From: Bacteroidales bacterium
Lineage (GTDB): Bacteria; Bacteroidota; Bacteroidia; Bacteroidales; JAADGE01
DNA length: 35,720 bases
Reading direction: 5' to 3'
Assembly: GCA_029934515.1 (NCBI GenBank)
Contig: JAOZMB010000016.1
Span: 1-35,720, forward strand
Shown here: positions 30,986 to 35,720 of the stretch, one piece after another
How positions within the stretch are numbered: the first letter of the stretch is position 1
Layout: each line of letters starts with the position of its first letter
Program-made: the position numbers and the translations under genes
The notes under the pieces: model-generated
Databases searched by the model: none
What the model was told of the DNA's origin: nothing
The model's input: only the letters and a program-made list of their open reading frames with translations

Positions 30986-32782
30986 ATGAAAAAGAAAACT
31001 TTTTTAGTAATGGCGATTATTTTTATATTCGCAACAGGAAATCTATTCCCACAGCAACGAGGAATTAAACCAGTTAAAGAAGTAACAGGACAAGACAAAA
31101 CAGAAATAGAAAATTGTTACTATATGCTACTGATAGCTGTAAGCGATTATCAAAGTGATGATATAAATGACCTCGACGGAAACCCGATAAAAGATGCTGA
31201 GAAGCTTGAAAAAGTACTAACAGAAAAATACTGTTTTAATAAATCAAATGTAAAAATGCTACGAAATCCAACTCGTAGAGATATTATTAGAGCTTTTGAT
31301 GATATGAAAACAAAAGTTACAAAAAAAGACAATTTGTTAATCTTTTTTGCAGGACACGGGTTTTATGAAAAACAAAATGAAATAGGTTATTGGCTACCAG
31401 CAGACGTAGAAAAAAAATATACAGACGCATGGCTTTATAACAGTGTGCTGGTAGATAATATAAACAAAATAAAATCTAAACACACACTGCTTATTTCTGA
31501 TGCTTGTTTCAGCGGAAGTATTTTTAAAACAAGAGACCCATTTAAAGGAGAAGAAGGAAAAGCATACAAAAAAAAATACAACTTAATGAGCAGAAAAGCG
31601 ATAACAAGCGGAGCACTTAAAACGGTGCCAAACGAAAGTGTTTTTATTAAATACATACTGAAAAAATTAAACGAAAATTCTAATAATTATATATCGGCAA
31701 GCCAACTGTTTAGTGCAATAGAGCTACCGGTAGGAAACAACAGCGAAAACACACCTCAATACGGAGTAATAAAAAATACAGGTGACGAAGGCGGAGACTT
31801 TATTTTTATTAAACGAAAAAATGATGACGAAAAAGAAAAAAAACAAGATGAATATCAAAAATTTTATAACAAAGGACTGATACATTTTGGAAATAATAAT
31901 TTTGCAGGTGCAATAATTGAATTTACAAATGCTAAAAATAGCAAGAATAAACCAAAAGATACAGATGTAGAAGAATGGATAAAGTCTTCTAAACAAAAAC
32001 TAAGAGGAGACAATAAACCAGACAAAACTGCCGGAACAAAATTTACAAACGTAAAATCCGGTTGCCAAATGGTCTGGACAGGAGGAGGACAGTTTAAAAT
32101 GGGTAGTAATGACAGCGAGGCTGATAGTGATGAAAAACCTGTGCATACTGTAACCGTAGGTAATTTTGCAATCAGCCAAACAGAAATAACTAATTCTCAA
32201 TATTGTAAATTTCTTAACGACAAAGGAAACCAAACAGAAGGAGGAGAGACTTGGCTTGATATAAATGATGTTCATTGCCAAATAGAAAAACGTAATGGAA
32301 CATTTTATCCCAAGAGTGGAAACGGCAATTATCCGGTAATTGAAGTTACTTGGTACGGGGCGCGAGCTTATTGTAAGTGGGCTGGTGGTCGTTTACCAAC
32401 TGAGGCTGAATGGGAATTTGCGGCAAAAGCTGGAAGTAATTATAAATATTCCGGTAGTAACAATATTGACGATGTAGCTTGGTATGATAGTAATTCTGGA
32501 AGTGGGACACATGAAGTAGAACAAAAACAAGCAAATGGTTTTGGTTTATACGATATGAGTGGCAATGTTTGGGAATGGTGTGAAGATGTTTTTAAATCTG
32601 ATTTTTACAGTCAAAGCAAAAATTCAACAAACCCCATATATGCAAAAAGCGGCTCGTATCGTGTTATGCGCGGCGGCGCTTGGAGCAACCGCAGTAAGAG
32701 GTGTCGTTCGGCTAATCGTTACAACCTCACGCCAAGTGTTAGCAACGGCTACATAGGCTTTCGTCTTGCCGAGACAAATTAA
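30986..32782 (+). CDS. Exported caspase-like protease fused to FGE/C-type-lectin-like domain; probable DGR target
   Basis: This 598-residue protein has a signal peptide (MKKKTFLVMAIIFIFATGNL, cleaved near residue 23). A caspase-like (peptidase C14) domain follows, with FFAGHGFYEK (His124) and LISDACFSGS (Cys174) as the catalytic dyad. A TPR-like linker (about 290-340) leads to an FGE-sulfatase domain (about 358-595): GGGQFKMGS, SQTEITNSQYCKFL, VTWYGARAYCKWAGGRLPTE, LYDMSGNVWEWCED, and VMRGGAWSN. The paired active-site cysteines of true FGE are not preserved in the GGAW segment, so this is probably a binding rather than a catalytic domain. The last ~35 codons have a DGR variable-region signature. 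No RT or template lies in the window. Confidence 0.85.
   Translation: MKKKTFLVMAIIFIFATGNLFPQQRGIKPVKEVTGQDKTEIENCYYMLLIAVSDYQSDDINDLDGNPIKDAEKLEKVLTEKYCFNKSNVKMLRNPTRRDIIRAFDDMKTKVTKKDNLLIFFAGHGFYEKQNEIGYWLPADVEKKYTDAWLYNSVLVDNINKIKSKHTLLISDACFSGSIFKTRDPFKGEEGKAYKKKYNLMSRKAITSGALKTVPNESVFIKYILKKLNENSNNYISASQLFSAIELPVGNNSENTPQYGVIKNTGDEGGDFIFIKRKNDDEKEKKQDEYQKFYNKGLIHFGNNNFAGAIIEFTNAKNSKNKPKDTDVEEWIKSSKQKLRGDNKPDKTAGTKFTNVKSGCQMVWTGGGQFKMGSNDSEADSDEKPVHTVTVGNFAISQTEITNSQYCKFLNDKGNQTEGGETWLDINDVHCQIEKRNGTFYPKSGNGNYPVIEVTWYGARAYCKWAGGRLPTEAEWEFAAKAGSNYKYSGSNNIDDVAWYDSNSGSGTHEVEQKQANGFGLYDMSGNVWEWCEDVFKSDFYSQSKNSTNPIYAKSGSYRVMRGGAWSNRSKRCRSANRYNLTPSVSNGYIGFRLAETN
32663..32776 (+). other. Probable DGR variable region (VR)
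   Basis: Residues about 560-597 of the caspase-FGE protein. In the codons from 32684 to 32752, the positions that vary in this fold are AGC, AAC, CGC, AGT, TAC, AAC, CTC, AGT, GTT, AGC, AAC, GGC and TAC. All end in C or T and each can be derived from AAC or AAT by changes at the two adenines only. The conserved surroundings (RGGAW, CRSAN, TP, IGFRLA) are unchanged family residues. The segment is much richer in G+C than its neighbours. The position at the extreme 3' end of an FGE/C-type-lectin gene is the usual place for a VR. Boundaries are approximate. Confidence 0.65.
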
Positions 32783-32830
32783 CTTTTTAGTTTTTTACCT
32801 TTTTACCTTTTTACTTTTTTTTTTTTATGC

Positions 32831-32871
32831 AAAAATCCCTCAAAAGTTTTTAAAACTTTTGAGGGATTTTT
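32831..32871. terminator. Perfect 20-bp inverted repeat, bidirectional terminator
   Basis: AAAAATCCCTCAAAAGTTTT (32831-32850) and its exact reverse complement (32852-32871) flank a single T. The structure begins 49 bases after the caspase-FGE stop. Its T-rich arms serve as the tract on both strands. It could double as the downstream hairpin found near many DGR variable regions, although it is further away than usual. Confidence 0.85.
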
Positions 32872-32987
32872 GTATATATGATATAAGATATATCTATTAC
32901 AAAAAACACGCTTGCGCCGGCATTTTTTTTGCATATATGCGTTATACGTGTGCATATATACATATCATATATATACATAGCGTTTCT

Positions 32988-33015
32988 ATTTTGCGTTCTG
33001 CATGTTTTTTCACCT
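32988..33015 (+). repeat. Direct repeat left of toxin-antitoxin module
   Basis: The segment ATTTTGCGTTCTGCATG followed by a T-run and CACCT recurs at 33786-33815 with one substitution and one inserted base pair difference. The two copies enclose the antitoxin-PIN pair. Confidence 0.65.
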
Positions 33016-33077
33016 TCCTCATACAATTTTTTTTTCTATATTTCGTATTTTTATTTTTAAATAATTCTCAATTTTTT

Positions 33078-33085
33078 TATCTTTG
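33078..33085 (+). promoter_or_regulatory. -7 box for the antitoxin-toxin operon
   Basis: TATCTTTG fits TAnnTTTG exactly and lies 39 bases before the antitoxin start codon. The -33 element is not clear. Confidence 0.5.
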
Positions 33086-33124
33086 TCATCTTTATTTTCA
33101 CCAAAATTTTAAAAACATATAATT

Positions 33125-33358
33125 ATGCAAATAAATATAACTGTCAATGAATGTTTATTGTCCGATTTTGGCTTGATTTATATTCAGGAATTTCTACAGA
33201 AGCAATTAGAATTACGAGAGTTACAATTGTCAGCTAATAGAATTACAAAATTTCTACAATCAAAAGAAAACGTAAATTGGGAAGACGAATTTGATATAGC
33301 ACGCGAAGATGCCTGGAACGAGTATAAACATAAATTTTTAAATTTTAATAATTCATGA
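33125..33358 (+). CDS. Putative antitoxin of a PIN-domain toxin
   Basis: This 77-residue acidic protein (QINITVNECLLSDFGLIYIQ, helical middle, DEFDIAREDAWNEYKHKFLN) overlaps the following PIN toxin gene by four bases (ATGA). Size, order and coupling fit a type II antitoxin. The N-terminal beta segment may bind DNA as a small dimeric fold, but I do not recognise a named antitoxin family. The assignment therefore depends on the neighbour. Confidence 0.6.
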   Translation: MQINITVNECLLSDFGLIYIQEFLQKQLELRELQLSANRITKFLQSKENVNWEDEFDIAREDAWNEYKHKFLNFNNS

Positions 33359-33783
33359 AAAAATATATAATTGATGCAAATATTATTTTTTCTGCCTTAA
33401 TTAGTGGCAAGGAATTATTTATAAAACTATTTGAAACCAATAAATTTTATGCCCCTGATTTTATAATGTTAGAACTTGACAAATATAAATCATTAATTCT
33501 CAAAAAATCAAAATTACCAATTGAGAATTTACAAGATTTTGTTCAACGTTTATTTAAACAAATAACAGTAATTCCAGAACTTTATATAACAAACAAAAAC
33601 AAACAGAAAGCGATTGATTTATGTCAAGATGTTGATATTAAAGATACTGCATATATCGCATTATCTTTAGAAATGAATTTACCAATAGTAACAAGAGATA
33701 ATAAACTATACAATGGTCTAAAAAAGAAAGATTTTAATAATATAATCACACTTGATGAATTATTAAAAACAATGAATTTATAG
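33355..33783 (+). CDS. PIN-domain ribonuclease toxin (VapC-like)
   Basis: This 142-residue PIN domain starts KKYIIDANIIFSALI with Asp7. Further acidic positions are Glu40 (FIMLELDKY), Asp94/Asp97 (DVDIKDTAYIALSL) and Asp115 (PIVTRDNKLY). These form the metal site of PIN endoribonucleases, which in VapBC systems cut tRNA or rRNA. It follows its likely antitoxin with an ATGA overlap. The pair is enclosed by direct repeats (32988-33015 and 33786-33815), suggesting it moved as a unit. The RNA target is unknown. Confidence 0.85.
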   Translation: MKKYIIDANIIFSALISGKELFIKLFETNKFYAPDFIMLELDKYKSLILKKSKLPIENLQDFVQRLFKQITVIPELYITNKNKQKAIDLCQDVDIKDTAYIALSLEMNLPIVTRDNKLYNGLKKKDFNNIITLDELLKTMNL

Positions 33784-33785
33784 TA

Positions 33786-33815
33786 GTTTTTGCGCTCTGC
33801 ATGTGTTTTTCACCT
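33786..33815 (+). repeat. Direct repeat right of toxin-antitoxin module
   Basis: GTTTTTGCGCTCTGCATGTG followed by a T-run and CACCT, matching the left copy at 32988-33015. It begins three bases after the PIN stop codon. Confidence 0.65.
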
Positions 33816-33830
33816 GTCGCGGAACTAACA

Positions 33831-33932
33831 AATAAATTACGAATTATAAATTACGAATTACGAATTAGTTTACACATAGTAATAAGTATTTTACAAAAAA
33901 CAAATCATGAAGTTACTTTTTAACCATTACTA
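33831..33932 (+). repeat. Dispersed repeat R2, copy 5
   Basis: It starts AATAAATTACGAATTATAAA and ends ACCATTACTA. The tail runs directly into the heptamer array that leads to the first PD-(D/E)XK gene. A short fragment of R2 (ATAAATTACGAATTGG) also occurs at 34594-34611 right after that gene. Confidence 0.88.
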
Positions 33933-33992
33933 ACTAAAAACTAACAACTAACAAATAGAAACTAAAAACTAACAACTAACCACTAACCACTA
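33929..33992 (+). repeat. Heptamer array upstream of nuclease-like gene 1
   Basis: About eight 7-base units of the type ACTAACM (ACTAAAA, ACTAACA, ACTAACC with one degenerate AATAGAA) run without a break to CACTATTATG, the start codon at 33995. There is no Shine-Dalgarno sequence. A similar array precedes gene 2. Confidence 0.8.
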
Positions 33993-33994
33993 TT

Positions 33995-34597
33995 ATGTCA
34001 TACATTAATTTCAAAACAATAGATAAAGTAGAGAATGAACTCGGAATAATTCTGTTTAAGAAAAAAATATTTGATAATGATATTCAACCCGTTGAACCAA
34101 GCGAATGGTTAAAAACGACATTATCATACAGTTCTTATGTAAGTTCTCAAAACGAAAAAACAAAATCAGAGTCAATTGTACAACCTATTTTGGTAGATCT
34201 AATAAAAGAAAACAATAATTTTATTGCTTTCTTTTCGGGAAGCAATTTAGATGTAGATAAAGAGAAAGAGTTAAACGGTGAATGTGATTTCATTATTACT
34301 AAGAATTTTGACCTGCTTGATATAAGCTCGCCAATTTTACAAATAGTCGAAGCAAAAGAGCATGATATTAAACTTGGTATTCCGCAGTGTGCCGCACAAA
34401 TGTATGCCGCACAATTGCTTAACAAAAAAGATAATGCTGGAATTGATTGTATTTATGGCTGTGTTACAACTGGAGATGTTTGGCAGTTTATGAAACTTTG
34501 TGAAAAAGAACTTTTTATTGATGATAAAAAATATTATATTAACGAGCCAGATAAAATTCTCGGCGTTTTTCAAACTATTATAAATACTTTTAAATAA
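33995..34597 (+). CDS. PD-(D/E)XK nuclease-like protein, array member 1
   Basis: This 200-residue protein resembles stand-alone HsdR-N-like domains of type I restriction enzymes. Core residues: GECDFIITKN with Asp98, PILQIVEAKEHD with Glu119 and Lys121, and GIPQCAAQMYAAQ (Gln131/Gln135) as the following helix. This D-x20-E-x-K arrangement is the PD-(D/E)XK active site. FFSGSNLDVDKEKELNGECD and IYGCVTTGDVWQFMKLCEKE are conserved in all members here. The N-terminal ~110 residues differ between copies, the rest is nearly identical. No helicase or DNA-methylase gene is adjacent. Nuclease activity is plausible but unproven. Confidence 0.75.
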   Translation: MSYINFKTIDKVENELGIILFKKKIFDNDIQPVEPSEWLKTTLSYSSYVSSQNEKTKSESIVQPILVDLIKENNNFIAFFSGSNLDVDKEKELNGECDFIITKNFDLLDISSPILQIVEAKEHDIKLGIPQCAAQMYAAQLLNKKDNAGIDCIYGCVTTGDVWQFMKLCEKELFIDDKKYYINEPDKILGVFQTIINTFK

Positions 34598-34626
34598 ATT
34601 ACGAATTGGTTTTTCACATGTAACAG

Positions 34627-34680
34627 ACTAACCACTAAAAACTAAAAACTAACAACTAACCACTAACAACTAACCACTAT
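34627..34680 (+). repeat. Heptamer array upstream of nuclease-like gene 2
   Basis: Seven units of ACTAACC/ACTAAAA/ACTAACA end in ACTATTATG, the start codon at 34682. The order of variants differs from the array at 33929-33992, but the last units and the start codon context are the same. Confidence 0.8.
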
Positions 34681-34681
34681 T

Positions 34682-35281
34682 ATGTCATACAGTAATTTCA
34701 AAAAAATTAGTCAAATAAAAAAGATGTTCGGTATTGTTATTTTTGAAAAAAAATTATTTAACAATATTAAATCAATTGAACCTAGCGAATGGTTGAGAAC
34801 GACTTTGTCGTATAGTTCGCTTATGCGTTCTAAAAATGAAAAAACAAAATCAGAGGTGATTGTAGCACCAATACTAATAGAATTAATAAATCTCAATAAC
34901 AATTTTATTACTGTTTTTTCGGGAAGCAATTTAGATGTAGATAAAGAAAAAGAGTTAAACGGAGAATGTGATTTTATAATAAGTAAAGATAAAAAGCTAT
35001 ATGATTTGGATAATCCGATTTTACATATAGTTGAGGCAAAAGAGCATGATATTAAACTTGGCATTCCGCAGTGCGCCGCACAGATGTATGCAGCACAATT
35101 GCTTAACAAAAAAGATAATGCTGGAATTGATTGTATTTATGGTTGTGTTACAACTGGAGATGTTTGGCTGTTTATGAAACTTTGTGAAAAAGAACTTTTT
35201 ATTGATGATAAAAAATATTATATTAACGAGCCAGATAAAATTCTCGGCGTTTTTCAAACTATTATAAATACTTTTAAATAA
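34682..35281 (+). CDS. PD-(D/E)XK nuclease-like protein, array member 2
   Basis: This 199-residue paralogue of member 1 keeps the same core: GECDFIISKD, PILHIVEAKEHD and GIPQCAAQMYAAQ. Its last ~245 bases differ from member 1 at about six positions by eye, and the last ~120 bases are identical, while the first ~330 bases have diverged strongly (for example KISQIKKMFGIVIFEKKLF against the equivalent TIDKVENELGIILFKKKIF). Such a sharp boundary suggests gene conversion or recombination. It is followed by 27 bases before member 3. Confidence 0.75.
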   Translation: MSYSNFKKISQIKKMFGIVIFEKKLFNNIKSIEPSEWLRTTLSYSSLMRSKNEKTKSEVIVAPILIELINLNNNFITVFSGSNLDVDKEKELNGECDFIISKDKKLYDLDNPILHIVEAKEHDIKLGIPQCAAQMYAAQLLNKKDNAGIDCIYGCVTTGDVWLFMKLCEKELFIDDKKYYINEPDKILGVFQTIINTFK

Positions 35282-35308
35282 TTATAAATTTCTTAAAATA
35301 AAAAAATT

Positions 35309-35720
35309 ATGGGATACAGTAATTTCAAAAAAATTAGTCAAATAGAAGACGAGCTTGGGATAATTCCATTAAGTAAAAATTTGTTTATTGATAATGTTAA
35401 GCCAGTTGAACCAAGTGAATGGTTAAAAACAACACTATCTTACAGTAGGATTATTCGTTCAAAGAATGAAAAATCTAAATCTGAAACTATTGTACAACCG
35501 ATGTTATTAGAATTAGTAAAACAAAACGAAGAACATATTTCTTATTTCTCTGGTAGCTACCTTGATGTAAATACAGAAAAAGGATTAAATGGTGAATGCG
35601 ATTTTATTATAGTTAAAAATACAGGTCGTATAAGAATTAAGGCACCAATTTTTCAGATAGTCGAAGCAAAAGAGCATGATATTAAACTTGGTATTCCGCA
35701 GTGTGCCGCACAAATGTATG
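35309..35720 (+). CDS. PD-(D/E)XK nuclease-like protein, array member 3 (3' end beyond window)
   Basis: The start at 35309 gives MGYSNFKKISQIEDELGIIP and continues in frame to the window edge, about 137 residues. GECDFIIVKN and PIFQIVEAKEHD contain the active-site Asp, Glu and Lys as in members 1 and 2. The last ~62 bases, from AGTCGAAGCAAAAGAGCATG onwards, are identical to member 1. The first half is again different. It lacks the heptamer leader found before the other two. The gene and perhaps more copies continue to the right. Confidence 0.78.
   Translation, partial: MGYSNFKKISQIEDELGIIPLSKNLFIDNVKPVEPSEWLKTTLSYSRIIRSKNEKSKSETIVQPMLLELVKQNEEHISYFSGSYLDVNTEKGLNGECDFIIVKNTGRIRIKAPIFQIVEAKEHDIKLGIPQCAAQMY

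Larger units (their letters stand above)
32783..33124. other. 342-base intergenic region after the caspase-FGE gene
   Basis: It contains pyrimidine-rich CTTTTTAC repeats, the perfect inverted repeat, an alternating purine-pyrimidine AT stretch with several ATATAT/CATATA units (about 32930-32980), the first direct repeat around the toxin-antitoxin pair (32988-33015) and a -7 box (33078-33085). No gene is visible. Confidence 0.6.

Noticed and set aside
30986-32782. Genuine formylglycine-generating enzyme for sulfatases
   Set aside because: The paired active-site cysteines are not preserved around GGAW, no sulfatase gene is nearby, and the domain is fused to a caspase-like protease.
32766-33122. 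118-codon frame after the caspase-FGE gene
   Set aside because: It overlaps the end of that gene, spans the terminator palindrome and is rich in Phe/Tyr/Leu from T-runs.
33831-34680. CRISPR array suggested by short regular repeats
   Set aside because: The 7-base units are contiguous without spacers, and the ~100-base R2 copies are not regularly spaced; no cas genes are present.
33995-35720. Complete type I restriction system
   Set aside because: Only short stand-alone HsdR-N-like domains are present; no helicase part, specificity subunit or methylase is visible.

Overview
The window is about three-quarters A+T. Its lipoproteins, TonB, GWxTD and LolA-type genes, weak Shine-Dalgarno signals and several -33 TTG / -7 TAnnTTTG promoters all point to a member of the Bacteroidota. 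HydE suggests an anaerobic or fermentative life with a [FeFe] hydrogenase; citrate lyase alpha and an NhaD antiporter are compatible with that. The organism cannot be named from the sequence alone.

Layout. 1-3.4 kb: the end of a tRNA-Gly (minus strand), ffh and an orphan citF. 3.5-10.5 kb: a five-gene minus-strand operon for a surface glycan or glycoconjugate, containing a membrane GT39-type transferase fused to a LamG-like domain, a GT4 transferase, an AsnB-type amidotransferase, a methyltransferase and a GT2 transferase. 10.5-11.5 kb: a gene-poor stretch with repeats and a decayed reading frame. 11.5-22.6 kb: mostly housekeeping genes, namely nhaD, an SGNH lipoprotein, glnS, a polyprenyl-phosphate GT2, rpmH (52 codons), the t6A pair tsaC-tsaD, a LuxC-like acyl-CoA reductase, tonB and an RluB-type pseudouridine synthase.

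22.7-25.8 kb is an accessory island. After a transposase remnant come four tightly packed plus-strand genes: an unknown protein, a small HNH protein with a C-terminal membrane anchor, a TPR-AAA ATPase and a second HNH nuclease. The last two have the architecture of the Septu defence pair PtuA/PtuB; the first two look like additions. Then come hydE, a GWxTD lipoprotein, a LolA-like protein, and a methyltransferase-thioesterase pair.

31-35.7 kb is the most unusual part. An exported caspase-like protease is fused to an FGE/C-type-lectin-like domain whose last ~35 codons carry the signature of a diversity-generating retroelement (DGR) variable region: almost every hypervariable position is an NNC or NNT codon derivable from AAC/AAT. 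No reverse transcriptase or template repeat is in the window. Next come an antitoxin-PIN toxin pair bracketed by ~28-bp direct repeats, and a tandem array of at least three PD-(D/E)XK-like genes with diverged 5' halves and nearly identical 3' halves. The first two array genes are preceded by arrays of A-rich heptamers that run to the start codon.

Two dispersed intergenic repeat families run through the window. R1 has three copies. R2 (~100 bp, containing four 7-bp units) has five full copies, one inverted fragment and one short fragment.
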